This document shows positions 17,024 to 31,434 of a DNA stretch of 32,719 nucleotides, piece by piece. Each line of letters opens with the position of its first letter. Position 1 is the stretch's first letter. The stretch covers positions 1-32,719 of the forward strand of contig NZ_JALCCV010000025.1 in assembly GCF_022640935.1 (NCBI RefSeq), in the 5' to 3' direction. The translations under genes were made by a program, and so were the position numbers. Under the pieces are notes generated by a model. It was not told the DNA's origin. It searched no databases and was given only the letters and a program-made list of their open reading frames with translations. This DNA is from Bifidobacterium sp. (GTDB lineage: Bacteria > Actinomycetota > Actinomycetes > Actinomycetales > Bifidobacteriaceae).

Positions 17024-17468
17024 TGACACTACGTGCGAATATCGTTGAGCGGCTACTGGAGGAATGAGCTGATCGGCGGCTGAAACGACTTTTCGTGTTT
17101 CAGCGCGTAGTTTCTCGTTTTACGGGTGTATCGCGGCGTTATATGATGCGCTAAATCCACGAGATCCCAAGGAGCACCGCCTGAAAACAGGGGTTCTGGT
17201 CATCTGAACTTGGCCCATTAGGGAATAACGCCTCGTATGACGCAGATACCCGAGTTTTTAGGGCACAACCGCCAGATTCTAGATCTTTATGGTCTGCAAA
17301 AGCCGGGTTTTCGATCCCGCACACCCAAACACGAAGAACTGCGCATACGTATACGTCGGCCGATATTTTGCGAAAGGCGGGATTCTCACCGTTCGCTTCG
17401 CAGCCTTGACGGTTGCCCGCTTCGCCCGTGGAGAGTTCACCGGGCTCTCCGCTTAACAGCTCAGCAGA
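17024..17468. other. structured gap between convergent genes, no recognised gene
   Basis: This 445-base stretch separates two converging genes yet is not featureless. A stem-loop with arms GCTGAAAC and GTTTCAGC lies at 17079-17104. ATACGTAT and neighbouring palindromes lie near 17345. ATCCCGC (17314-17320) pairs with GCGGGAT (17377-17383). On the minus strand, the frame of the ABC gene that stops at 17469 stays open for a further 105 codons, to TAG at 17151-17153. It contains ENPAF twice, from similar DNA, but no good ATG start. A plus-strand promoter-like sequence stands at 17119-17147. It could be a non-coding RNA, a repeated intergenic element, or a decayed gene; I cannot name it. Confidence 0.4.
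17119..17147 (+). promoter_or_regulatory. promoter-like sequence reading into the gene-free gap
   Basis: TTTACG (17119-17124) and TATGAT (17142-17147) are separated by exactly 17 bases, matching sigma-70-type hexamers at 4/6 and 5/6 positions. Transcription would start near 17154 and run through the unexplained region toward 17468. No plus-strand gene lies ahead. Confidence 0.35.
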
Positions 17469-19313
<1,845 letters not shown>

Positions 19314-19404
19314 TATGTTTCTCCTTACAGCCTTACAACCTTGTGTTTGCCCGTATACGCGCCCATTTGCGCGCCGGTAGTTCGCACCGATAGCGTACGC
19401 AGCA

Positions 19405-21306
19405 TCACGCGGCCAGCTCGTCGGCGCTGAGCTGGGATTCAGCGATTTCGCGGTACACGCCACAGCTCTTCAAGAGCTCGCGGTGAGTGCCCTGCCCGAC
19501 CACCTTGCCGTCATCGAGCACGACGATGCGGTCGGCGTCCATGATCGTGCCGATGCGCTGCGCGACGATCAGTTTCGTGGAGTCCTTGGCTTGCCGTTTC
19601 AAGGCCTCGCGCACGGCGCGGTCGGTTTTGAAGTCCAGCGCGCTGAAGGAGTCGTCGAAGATCAGGATTTCGGGATGGCGGTACACCGCGCGGGCGATGG
19701 AAAGCCGCTGCTTCTGGCCGCCCGAGATGTTGGAGCCGCCCTGCGCGATCGCGGCGCCATAGGCGCCATCCATGGTTTCAATGAACTCGTCGGCCTGCGC
19801 GACTTCGGCGGCAGCGCGAACATACTGTTCGTCGCCCGGGACTTGCATGTCATTCGCATGCTTCATCAGCTCGGCTTCGCGTCGGCGGCCCTGAATGCTG
19901 GAGGTATCAACCATCTCGACATCCGCGGAATCCTGCGGGCGGTCGCCGTAGCGGATATTCGAGGCGACCGTGCCTTTGAACAGCACGGACTGCTGCGGCA
20001 CGTAGCCGATCTTGTCGCGAAGATCCTTCAGCGAGTAGTCGCGCACATCCACGCCGTCGACTAGCACCTGGCCTTCGGTCGCGTCGTAGAAACGCGGCAC
20101 GAGGTTGACCAGTGAGGATTTGCCGGCCCCTGTCGAGCCGATGAAGGCGATCGTCTGGCCCGGCTGCGCGCTGAACGTAATGTCTTCGAGCATCGCCTCG
20201 CGCGAATCCGGGTAGGCGAAACTCACGTTCCTGAACTCGATCGTGCCCTTGGGAGCGGAGCCGGGAGCGGTGGCTGCGGCAGCAGTGACGCTGCTGCTTC
20301 CCGTCACGGCGCCAGCGGCGTTCTTCGCGCCATCCGTCACTAACGGATTGGTGTCAAGCACCTCGAGCACGCGGTTCGCGGACACGTCGGCGCGCGGCAG
20401 CAGCACGAACACCATGCTCATCAGCAGGAAGCTCATGATGACCTGCACCGAGTAGCTGGAAAAGACGACCATGTTCGAGAACAGCGTGAGCTTGTCTTGG
20501 ATGCCGGCCGCATCGATGAGATAGGCGCCGATCCAGTAGATTGCGAGCATCAGGCCGTTCATGACCGTGTTGATCAGCGGCATCATCACCGACATGGCGC
20601 GGTTGGTGAACAGGTAGGTGTCGCTGAGCTCCTTGTTGGCCTTGTCGTATTTCGTCTCCTGATAGCCTTCCGCGTTGTAGGCGCGCACGACGCGCAGACC
20701 GGTCAGGTTCTCGCGGGCGACGAGGTTGATGTTGTCGGTCAGCCGCTGCATGCTGCGGAACTTGGGCACGACCATAGCCATGAGCACGCCGATGACCACG
20801 AGCAGCACCGCGACGGCGACGGCGGTGGCCACCGTCCAGTCCACGCCTTTGCCCGCGATCTTGCACACGGCCCATACCGCCATGATCGGCGATTTGACGA
20901 GCAGCAGCAAGCCCATGGTGACGAACATCTGGATCTGCGTAATGTCGTTGGTCGAGCGGGTGATGAGGCTCGCCGTGGAGAAGCGGTTCATCTCCGCCGG
21001 GCCGAAGGACTCGACCTTGCGGAATTCGAGCGAGCGCAGCCGCTGACTGAACGAGGCGCCGACCCGCGCCGCGACATAACCGGTCGCGATCGCGCACAGC
21101 ACGGAGCCCAGCGAGATGAGCAGCATCTTGCCCCCGGCGATCCAGATGTCGCGCATGTTGCTGCCCGGAGTTTCGACGAGCTGCGTGATGTCGGACATGT
21201 AGTCCGGCAGTTTAAGATCGAACCAGATCTGGCCCACGATGAATACGAGCCCGATCAGCAGCTGCCCGATCTCCGATTGGGAGAGATATTTGCAGATGCG
21301 CAGCAT
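19405..21306 (-). CDS. ABC exporter half-transporter, degenerate-site subunit (permease-ATPase)
   Basis: A 633-residue partner of the downstream half-transporter. Six transmembrane helices lie in about 15-310. A low-complexity Ala/Ser/Thr/Gly linker (AAGAVTGSSS, AAAATAPGSA) precedes the nucleotide-binding domain. Walker A GSTGAGKSS (about 390) and signature NISGGQKQR (about 525) are canonical. Walker B ends in FDDSFSALD, so Asp replaces the catalytic Glu, and the switch is LIVAQRIGTI, with Gln for His. These two changes are the hallmark of the non-hydrolysing site in heterodimeric exporters, so the pair almost certainly works as a heterodimer. The start ATG 21306 has AAGGAAGGG about six bases upstream. 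It lies 286 bases after marR on the same strand; that gap contains an AT-rich, probably MarR-responsive promoter zone (about 21330-21420). Confidence 0.92.
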   Translation of the reverse strand: MLRICKYLSQSEIGQLLIGLVFIVGQIWFDLKLPDYMSDITQLVETPGSNMRDIWIAGGKMLLISLGSVLCAIATGYVAARVGASFSQRLRSLEFRKVESFGPAEMNRFSTASLITRSTNDITQIQMFVTMGLLLLVKSPIMAVWAVCKIAGKGVDWTVATAVAVAVLLVVIGVLMAMVVPKFRSMQRLTDNINLVARENLTGLRVVRAYNAEGYQETKYDKANKELSDTYLFTNRAMSVMMPLINTVMNGLMLAIYWIGAYLIDAAGIQDKLTLFSNMVVFSSYSVQVIMSFLLMSMVFVLLPRADVSANRVLEVLDTNPLVTDGAKNAAGAVTGSSSVTAAAATAPGSAPKGTIEFRNVSFAYPDSREAMLEDITFSAQPGQTIAFIGSTGAGKSSLVNLVPRFYDATEGQVLVDGVDVRDYSLKDLRDKIGYVPQQSVLFKGTVASNIRYGDRPQDSADVEMVDTSSIQGRRREAELMKHANDMQVPGDEQYVRAAAEVAQADEFIETMDGAYGAAIAQGGSNISGGQKQRLSIARAVYRHPEILIFDDSFSALDFKTDRAVREALKRQAKDSTKLIVAQRIGTIMDADRIVVLDDGKVVGQGTHRELLKSCGVYREIAESQLSADELAA

Positions 21307-21592
21307 GCGCTACCCTTCCTTCATGTTCTTGAAGATTACAGTATCTTTCGTTACTTACGTTCGCGATTCACTTCGAGTATGAATTTCTTACGGTGTTAGA
21401 TAATATACTCGGAAATCGAAATGAAACTCCGTTTTCCATAAAATAACGCGAAATCCGCCCAACGCGTATTTTTGCGACACCATGTCCTGTCAGCAGGCCT
21501 CGGGATATCCCCAGGACCCTATCGGCCGGTTTGCTGCGCAGGCACCTCATGCAGGTCTACCGTCGGCTATCTATATCCACCGATGCCGAAGG

Positions 21593-22105
21593 TCATGACC
21601 TCCTGTCGCGCCCATCATGCCCATCCTGTTCGAGCCCCGCGAAGGCTTTCTTGATCTCCTCGGGCGTCGGGCGAGGCTCGCCGGGTTTGCAGATGGACAT
21701 GTAGACATGGAACTCGGTGACCAGATCGACGAAGTCCCGCGTCCGCCGCTCCCCCATTTGCGTGAAGATCCAGCACATCGCCGACCGCGCCTCGTCGCGG
21801 TCCTTGATCGACTGCTCAAGCCCGGTTTCAGTGATCGACACGAGGATATTGCGCCGATCCTTGGCATCGACCTCGCGCGTGATGAAGCCCTTCTTCTCCA
21901 GGGACGCAAGCACCGCGGAGATGCGCCCCGAGCTGGACCGCAGCGCCGAAGCGAGTTGCGATGGCGTCGCCGTGCCCTCTTTGCGCAAGTGGCGCAGCAC
22001 GAAGGGCTCACCGCTGGTATACCGTGCGTACTGCTTGGCGGCAAGCGAGCGCTTGCTCATGACGTTGGCGAGCAGCCGTTCGAAGGCCTCCTGCTCGTAT
22101 CCCAT
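21593..22105 (-). CDS. MarR family transcriptional regulator
   Basis: A 170-residue winged-helix regulator. The DNA-binding part lies at about 35-105: EPFVLRHLRKEG, PSQLASALRSSSGRISAVLASLEKKGFI, and the wing REVDAKDRRNILVSIT with the conserved Asp-x-Arg pair. Helices before and after it form the MarR dimer domain. A charged tail ends the protein. ATG 22105 is chosen for GGGAG four to five bases upstream; the longer frame to 22240 has no site. It is the first gene of a minus-strand set followed by the heterodimeric exporter, the common arrangement for a repressor of a multidrug exporter that is relieved by the exported compound. The regulatory role is inferred from this layout. Confidence 0.88.
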   Translation of the reverse strand: MGYEQEAFERLLANVMSKRSLAAKQYARYTSGEPFVLRHLRKEGTATPSQLASALRSSSGRISAVLASLEKKGFITREVDAKDRRNILVSITETGLEQSIKDRDEARSAMCWIFTQMGERRTRDFVDLVTEFHVYMSICKPGEPRPTPEEIKKAFAGLEQDGHDGRDRRS

Positions 22106-26255
<4,150 letters not shown>

Positions 26256-26312
26256 GGCTCGGAAGATACCTCAAACCGGACGCATCGAGTGGCGGTTCAC
26301 ATCAGCCGCAGC

Positions 26313-27281
26313 TCAGCCGACTTCGGGCATCGGCATCGCCTGGGGAGCCTGCTCGTCGGTTTGGGGCAGGAAGGCGTTGGTGACGCAATGGCCGTCGAGG
26401 CTCTGCTCGGCCTGTTCCAACGGGACGCTCAAATGACCGCGTTCGGCCATCCAGCGCGTGTACGAGCGGACGGTGCCGAGGTCGGCGGTGCCCCAGCGCC
26501 CTTGCAGGTCATACCAGGACGGGGTCACGGCGGCGAGCGAGGCGTCGAGCACGTCCGGGTCAATGTGGCACAGCGCCGGCTGCAGGGCGCCGACGCCGGC
26601 CTGCGGATCCTTGCCTGCCAGATCGTAGCCGCGCACGGTCGCATCGAGGAAGTTCCTCACCAGATTCGGGTTGCGGTCGAGGAACTCCCGGCGCACGCAC
26701 ACGTAATAGGAATGGTGCGGCGCCACGCCGATCGAGTCGAAGGGCAGCGTCACGACCTGATCGAAGCCCTGCGATCCTTGGAACGGCTCCCACCATGCGA
26801 CATTGATGAAGGCGTCGCATTTGCCGCGTTCGACCGCGCGGATATCCGGCTCCCATTCGCCCGGATCGATGGTGATGACTTTGGAGAAATCGCCACCGTC
26901 CTTGCTCACCGCCTCCTCAAGCTCGGTGTGCAGCCGCTTCACGCCCATCGGGATGCATACGCGCTTGCCTTCCAAATCGCGGAACCGCGCAATTCCGGTG
27001 CTTTTATTGGTGATGATGCCGCCGATCTGGCACTGGTTCATCACCGCGACGGAGATCAGCGACGCTTCGCTCTGCTGGTGGAACAGCAGCTGGTTGAGCC
27101 GGACCAGCGCGATGTCGCATTCGCCGCGGGCCAGCAGGTACGCGGGGTCGCCGCGGAAGGTGTCGCCGCTTGTGAACTCCACGTCAAGGCCGTATTCCTG
27201 GTAGAATCCGCGCTGCCGCGCCAGGTACATGCCGGCGTGGTTCGTCCACGGATGAACATATTCGAGTCGTACTGAAAGCAT
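26313..27281 (-). CDS. THI5/NMT1-like protein (pyrimidine-precursor binding), without signal peptide
   Basis: A 322-residue protein of the NMT1/THI5-like periplasmic-binding fold. Family patterns: YVHPWTNHAGMYLARQRGFY at the start, GECDIALVRLNQLL, FRDLEGKRVCIPMG, then CDAFINVAWWEPFQG. Relatives include ThiY, the lipoprotein that binds formylaminopyrimidine or HMP for ABC import, and the cytoplasmic Thi5 enzyme that makes HMP phosphate. This protein starts directly with the first beta strand after MLSVRLEY: no signal peptide and no lipobox. The ATG has AAGGAG just upstream, so the start is secure. The iron-binding CCCFC motif of yeast Thi5 is not seen, so enzyme activity is doubtful. It is the third gene behind a TPP riboswitch, which ties it to thiamine-precursor supply. 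Confidence 0.82.
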   Translation of the reverse strand: MLSVRLEYVHPWTNHAGMYLARQRGFYQEYGLDVEFTSGDTFRGDPAYLLARGECDIALVRLNQLLFHQQSEASLISVAVMNQCQIGGIITNKSTGIARFRDLEGKRVCIPMGVKRLHTELEEAVSKDGGDFSKVITIDPGEWEPDIRAVERGKCDAFINVAWWEPFQGSQGFDQVVTLPFDSIGVAPHHSYYVCVRREFLDRNPNLVRNFLDATVRGYDLAGKDPQAGVGALQPALCHIDPDVLDASLAAVTPSWYDLQGRWGTADLGTVRSYTRWMAERGHLSVPLEQAEQSLDGHCVTNAFLPQTDEQAPQAMPMPEVG

Positions 27282-27366
27282 AGTTGCTCCTTAATTGGTT
27301 ATTTTTTATATTGCTTGTTGTGCATTGGTTATTGTCTGTTTGCCGAAGATCTGCGTTGTGGGCACG

Positions 27367-28650
27367 CTAGGCCAGCGCCGACCGTAACGTATCGAGCAGC
27401 CGCCGGCCTGCACCTGAGCCGAACCAACAGGTATGCGCCAAAAAACACGCGTCGTAGCACCAATCGGCATCGCTGAGGGCATGGGACATGCGTTCGGCCG
27501 CAACACTTTCTGGCGCAGCGCCTGCTAGGCCCTCCCCGTCTTCAGAGCACGCCCCGCCCAGTGCCGCCGCGGCGTTCATGTAATACTGGATCCAGTTGAG
27601 ACCTGCTTCTACTTGGCATATCGGCAAGAGGCCTGGCAGCACTGCTTTCTCCGCGTCGCTCAGCGGCCGAACCGCGCAGTAGCCCTCGAGCAGCGCAAGC
27701 ATCACATCGGGCCGGCATGCGTCGTCCTTCCCATTCATCACGTCGACCCATTGAATGGCGTGGCGTTCGAGCAGCATCGCCAGGTCGAATACGGCGGTAT
27801 TGCAGTCGGCAAGCCCGAAATCAATCACGGCGCACGGCCGGTCGCCTTGCCACAGGAAGTTGGAGATATGCGGGTCCCCATGCGTCCACTGCGGATGCAA
27901 AGTCGCATACGGCTTGGCAATTGCTTCGCCGTACGGCAGGGCGATCTGCATGTCGCTGAAGATATCCCGTTGCGTGAGTTCCAGATACCGTCTCACGCCC
28001 GGGCGTTGCTCAAGCCATGGCGTGACCGCCTGTTTCAGGGCATGAGCTGAGCTGAACCGATCAGCCGAATCAGACAAGCCAGCTGAGCCGAACGCAAGCA
28101 GCCCGAAGGCATTGGACATCCCGTTGGGTTCCAATGCGGGCTGCTCGAATCCGGCCGACGCCACGTCGATCGCGGCGAGGAAACGCCCGAGCTGCCGCGC
28201 CTCATCCAAGGCCCGCGGTGGATCCCAGGTGAGGGCCTTGCCATACCGGTCCGAACCATCGGCCGCAAGGTACGCCTCGTAGGCGCAGCCGGCCGTCAGC
28301 GCCACGCTCGACGTGCCGCCCGGAACTTCGAGGACCGACTCCTCATCCTCATGGAATCGCAGAAAACTCGGGGTCGCTATGCCATGATCGGCGAGATACG
28401 CCGCGTAACGGTGATACGGCTCAATGGTAGAAGCATCTCTGACGCATCGGGCATAGCGCTTGATGAATATCAGCCCGATGCTCGTATGCACGAGCGAGGC
28501 GGCAGCCGTGGGCCGGCCGCTGTAGGACGCGACCGAGTGCACGATGATGCTCGGATCGGACAGCCGGAGCAGCGCCTGCGCCTCATACGCCTCGACGTTC
28601 GGCCAGTGCTGCGCGACGATCTCCAGCTGAGGGTCGCCATTGCCTTTCAT
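27367..28650 (-). CDS. APH-fold kinase/phosphotransferase in thiamine operon
   Basis: A 427-residue protein of the aminoglycoside-phosphotransferase/choline-kinase fold. The N-lobe is weakly conserved (SLVHTSIGLIFIKRYAR carries the likely ATP-binding Lys). The C-lobe has the catalytic loop HGDPHISNFLW (about 257) and the metal-binding VIDFGLAD (about 272). Members phosphorylate small alcohols or amines, including thiamine (ThiK), choline and homoserine. Its place behind a TPP riboswitch, between a YkoE-like transporter component and a THI5-like protein, makes a thiamine, HMP or hydroxyethylthiazole kinase role likely; that is inference. It starts 13 bases after the ykoE stop (ATG 28650, AGAGG about nine bases upstream). 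At 427 residues it is longer than ThiK. An 85-base AT-rich gap separates it from the next gene. Confidence 0.8.
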   Translation of the reverse strand: MKGNGDPQLEIVAQHWPNVEAYEAQALLRLSDPSIIVHSVASYSGRPTAAASLVHTSIGLIFIKRYARCVRDASTIEPYHRYAAYLADHGIATPSFLRFHEDEESVLEVPGGTSSVALTAGCAYEAYLAADGSDRYGKALTWDPPRALDEARQLGRFLAAIDVASAGFEQPALEPNGMSNAFGLLAFGSAGLSDSADRFSSAHALKQAVTPWLEQRPGVRRYLELTQRDIFSDMQIALPYGEAIAKPYATLHPQWTHGDPHISNFLWQGDRPCAVIDFGLADCNTAVFDLAMLLERHAIQWVDVMNGKDDACRPDVMLALLEGYCAVRPLSDAEKAVLPGLLPICQVEAGLNWIQYYMNAAAALGGACSEDGEGLAGAAPESVAAERMSHALSDADWCYDACFLAHTCWFGSGAGRRLLDTLRSALA

Positions 28651-28663
28651 ATGCCGCGGCCTC

Positions 28664-29419
28664 TTAATCCACGTCCGCAACCGGCGTCAATTCACGCCCC
28701 GATTCGAAACGCGACAAGGCTCCCGCGCGCGCGACGCCCCGATAAAGCAGCCACATCAGCGCGCCTGAAACAACAGCTCCAGATACGACGTTGCTCAGAA
28801 TATTCGTGATAGCGAAAACCCCGGTGACATTGATGCCCGCATACGTAGTGACGAAGGAATATCCCAGTCCTCCGATCGCGGCAAATGCGCCCGCCAGCGC
28901 CGCGGCCCAAGCGTTCCAATGCCGGTATGCCAGCATAAGAAACGCGATTTCAGTGAGCAGGCCTTGCGCGATGCCGGCGACTAAACTTCCGCCGGCTCCC
29001 CACTGGTTGCCGAGCACAAGCTCCAGGCATGCGGCGACCGTTTCGGCATACAGCGCGGCGCCCGGCTTGCGCACGATGAGCATCGTCAGCACACCGGCAA
29101 AATACCAGAAACCGCTGAGCAGCCCGGCCAATCCGGGCAACACTCCTTCGAGCGCGGCATAGGGCACGATGACGATGAGATCGACAAGCCGGAACACGAT
29201 GCCCGACGCCACGGCGATGACCGACGCCACGGTGATGTCGATGGCGCGCCAACGGCGCAGCTGATGCCATATGTGCGCGGTCGCCCGTGGCTGCCCAGAC
29301 TGCCCAGGCAGGTCGCCTGCGGCTGATGGGCTTGGCGATTGAGCGTTCGAAACGGCGGCTTCGATGCGATTGCCATGACGACCGTTCTCGTGATCACCGT
29401 TGATGGATGGTGCAGACAT
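28664..29419 (-). CDS. ykoE: ECF transporter S component, YkoE family (thiamine/HMP uptake)
   Basis: A 251-residue membrane protein. Residues 1 to about 55 are hydrophilic and low-complexity. After WRAIDITVASVIAVASGIVF come five to six helices with the YkoE patterns: GFWYFAGVLTMLIVRKPGAAL, AETVAACLELVLGNQWG and GIAQGLLTEIAF. YkoE proteins are the substrate-binding part of the YkoEDC energy-coupling-factor importer for thiamine or its hydroxymethylpyrimidine precursor. The gene is first behind a TPP riboswitch, which supports this specificity. The ATPase (YkoD) and T-component (YkoC) genes that should energise it are not in the window; the operon continues instead with a kinase and a THI5-like gene. 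The ATG 29419 has GAGGAG four bases upstream. Confidence 0.85.
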   Translation of the reverse strand: MSAPSINGDHENGRHGNRIEAAVSNAQSPSPSAAGDLPGQSGQPRATAHIWHQLRRWRAIDITVASVIAVASGIVFRLVDLIVIVPYAALEGVLPGLAGLLSGFWYFAGVLTMLIVRKPGAALYAETVAACLELVLGNQWGAGGSLVAGIAQGLLTEIAFLMLAYRHWNAWAAALAGAFAAIGGLGYSFVTTYAGINVTGVFAITNILSNVVSGAVVSGALMWLLYRGVARAGALSRFESGRELTPVADVD

Positions 29420-29437
29420 TGTTCTCCTCTGAAATAT

Positions 29438-29467
29438 CTGCCGTCCGGCTCCGCGAGGAGCAGGCAG
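29438..29467 (-). promoter_or_regulatory. hairpin between TPP riboswitch and ykoE, possible expression platform
   Basis: On the minus strand CTGCC/GGCAG enclose GCTCC-TCGC-GGAGC, a stable stem that ends 18 bases before the ykoE start. There is no clear T-run after it, so control of translation or a weak terminator are both possible; which strand pairs with the aptamer cannot be decided by eye. Confidence 0.35.
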
Positions 29468-29505
29468 GCGTGGGTATCACGAGAAGGAACACCAAGATAG
29501 GCATT

Positions 29506-29587
29506 GACTTCGTTCGACGGTATTAGCCGTGTCACGTTCAACGGTCGGAGATTCGCATCTCCCTCTCAGCTTTCCAGCTCCCGTGTC
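29506..29587 (-). ncRNA. TPP riboswitch (thi box) aptamer
   Basis: The minus strand carries the conserved parts of the thiamine pyrophosphate aptamer in order: ACACGGGAGC, then GCTGAGAGGG, a short hairpin (GGAGATGCGAATCTCC), ACCGTTGAAC, ACGGCTAATACCGTCG and a closing GAAG. Flanking GAC and GTC can close helix P1, and ACGG/CCGT forms the pyrophosphate-side arm. Thiamine pyrophosphate binding would switch off the ykoE-kinase-THI5-like operon that starts 86 bases downstream. A promoter should lie just upstream; TACAGT near 29600 is a possible -10. Confidence 0.92.
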
Positions 29588-29841
29588 TTGCAAGGCCACA
29601 CTGTAGCAAACAACGCAGACGCCTGCACCCACAGCCATGCGTAACCTCGCATAGCCCGCCCGCACCCATGCCATATCACATGCGGCACGCCCGGGTTGGG
29701 ACGCAAAAGTCTGCGACAGTGATGTTCGCGACCCACAGAATTGCGCGGGTCGAAAACGCTATCGTTCGACTTGTACACTGCAACCCATGCGTGTCGCAGG
29801 AGATGTCTGTCGTTGGGGAGATGCCGGGAGCACCGCATACG

Positions 29842-29886
29842 AAAACCGCCGTTCCTTGACCGCATAGGCCAAGGAACGGCGATTTT
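29842..29886. terminator. bidirectional intrinsic terminator after ilvC
   Basis: A perfect 12-bp stem, CGCCGTTCCTTG (29847-29858) with CAAGGAACGGCG (29870-29881), has A/T runs on both sides (GAAAACC before, ATTTTC after). On the minus strand it follows the ilvC stop and ends in GGTTTTC. It also insulates the riboswitch operon from ilvC read-through. Confidence 0.85.
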
Positions 29887-29918
29887 CAGGTGTCAGATGT
29901 GTGACTGCTACCGCCCAA

Positions 29919-30974
29919 TCACGCCTGCACTTGCGCGCGAGCGATCTTGCCGGTAAAGGACTGGTTCTCGTCGGCGTCTTCGGCTTCGCCTTTGTTCCAA
30001 GAGAACATGGCGCGGAGTTTGGGGCCGACCTCTTCGATCTGCACATGGGAGTATTGCTCCTGCAGTTCGCGGAACTTCGGCGCGCCGGCGTCCTGATCGT
30101 CGATGAACTCCTTGGCGAAGGAACCGTCCTGGATGCGTCCGAGCTGGTATTCCATGCGCTTCTTGGTGGAGTCGTCGACGACCTGCGAGATGAAGTCGCC
30201 GTACTGCGCGGTGTCGGAGCAGCTCCAGCGGGCTTTGTTCAGGCCGCCCTCATTCATGAGATCGACGAGCATCTTAAGCTCGTGGCATACCTCGAAGTAG
30301 GCGATCTCCGGCTGGTAGCCAGCCTCGACGAGAACTTCGAAGCCGGTTTCGACCAAGTGGTTGATGCCACCCATGAGCACATCCTGCTCGCCGAAGAGAT
30401 CGGTCTCGGTCTCTTCCTTGAATGTGGTCTTGATGGCACCGGCGCGCAGCGCGCCCAAGGCCTTGGCATAGGCCAGCGTGATCGCCCAGCCGTCGCCGCG
30501 CGGGTCCTGCTCGACGGCCACCACGACCGGCACGCCGCGGCCTGCGGCATACTCGCGGCGCACGATATGGCCCGGGCCCTTTGGCGCGACCATGAAGACC
30601 GGGTGATCTTGCGAAGGCTTGATATAGCCGTAATGGATGTTGAACCCGTGGGCGAAGCCGACTGCCGCGCCCGGTTTGATGTTGGGTTCGATGTCGTTGG
30701 ACCAGATGATGCGTTGGAATTGGTCGGGAGCCAGAATCATGATGATATCCGCCTCGGCTGCGGCTTCCGGCACGCTCTTGACCTCGAGGCCCTGCTCCTT
30801 GGCGAATTCGACGGATTTTGAGCCCGGACGCAGGCCGACGACGACATCGATGCCGGAATCGCGCAGATTCAGCGCATGGGCGTGGCCTTGCGAGCCGTAG
30901 CCGATGATCGCTACTTTCTTGCCTGCGAGGGCAGCGAGATCGCCGTCGTCTTCGTACCAGATTTGTGCTGCCAT
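29919..30974 (-). CDS. ilvC: ketol-acid reductoisomerase
   Basis: A 351-residue class I (short-form) enzyme that converts acetolactate or acetohydroxybutyrate to dihydroxy acids in valine, leucine and isoleucine synthesis. The Rossmann motif [11 protein letters not shown] is at 25-35, with Arg 49 and Ser residues in LRPGSKS fitting NADPH use. Active-site features include His 109 in [17 protein letters not shown], the Mg ligands Asp 192 and Glu 196 in ETDLFGEQ, and Glu 228/Glu 232 in FEVCHELK. Length and motifs are normal, so it should be active. ATG 30974 has AAGGAG nine bases upstream. A strong terminator follows the stop. It appears to be a single-gene unit beside the LivK remnant. Confidence 0.97.
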   Translation of the reverse strand: MAAQIWYEDDGDLAALAGKKVAIIGYGSQGHAHALNLRDSGIDVVVGLRPGSKSVEFAKEQGLEVKSVPEAAAEADIIMILAPDQFQRIIWSNDIEPNIKPGAAVGFAHGFNIHYGYIKPSQDHPVFMVAPKGPGHIVRREYAAGRGVPVVVAVEQDPRGDGWAITLAYAKALGALRAGAIKTTFKEETETDLFGEQDVLMGGINHLVETGFEVLVEAGYQPEIAYFEVCHELKMLVDLMNEGGLNKARWSCSDTAQYGDFISQVVDDSTKKRMEYQLGRIQDGSFAKEFIDDQDAGAPKFRELQEQYSHVQIEEVGPKLRAMFSWNKGEAEDADENQSFTGKIARAQVQA

Positions 30975-31434
30975 AGTATTGCACTCCTTATGTGCTTACG
31001 TGATGTTGCGGTTCTGCCATTGCACGGTTGGGTCGCCGTGCCATTGAGAAAATACCGTTTGTCCCAGCCGATGCGCATATCGCGTCTATGTCGCCGCAAA
31101 TACGCGGGGCCGGGTCTTCGTGTGGTTCATACGGGCGGATTTTGTCCTTGACCGTGCCCATCATACCGGAAAAGCCGCCGGTCAAGCGCCGTGTATCACA
31201 GATTGGGCACGATATCGCAGAGTTCAACGGAGTCCACGGACATCATGAGCAGCATCACCTTCAGCAAAGGAGCAGCTACGGCATAAGAATGCGCCCGCCG
31301 GCGATAAGCACAGCGGACGCAAGATATATCAACCGTTCATCCAGCGCAGCAACGCGGCCAGACAACACCGTATTGCCAAACCACTATGCTGCCAAGCCGC
31401 AGCGTGCTGCGGACCCGGGATGAACGGCCCAGGA
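30975..31434. other. leader/promoter region of ilvC
   Basis: I see no convincing gene in these 460 bases. The only minus-strand frame (79 codons ending at 30988) has no ribosome binding site or family resemblance. I looked for a leader peptide with runs of Ile, Leu or Val codons and an attenuator, and found none. A near-perfect CCGCAGC/GCTGCGG hairpin (31397-31412) lies just past the livK stop and may end its transcript, although it lacks a T-run. Confidence 0.45.
31160..31185 (-). promoter_or_regulatory. candidate ilvC promoter
   Basis: On the minus strand a TATGAT hexamer (31160-31165) is preceded by TTGACC (31180-31185), but with only 14 bases between them, shorter than ideal. It lies about 190 bases before the ilvC start. 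The stretch is the best promoter match in the gap, but the spacing makes it uncertain. Confidence 0.3.

Noticed and set aside
17260..17330. tRNA- or tmRNA-like 3' end in the gap (a GGGTTTTCGATCCC string)
   Set aside because: The T-arm pairing is imperfect and no acceptor, D or anticodon arm could be folded around it.
30988..31227. 79-codon minus-strand frame before ilvC, considered as a leader peptide
   Set aside because: No run of branched-chain amino acid codons, no attenuator-like alternative hairpins and no ribosome binding site.
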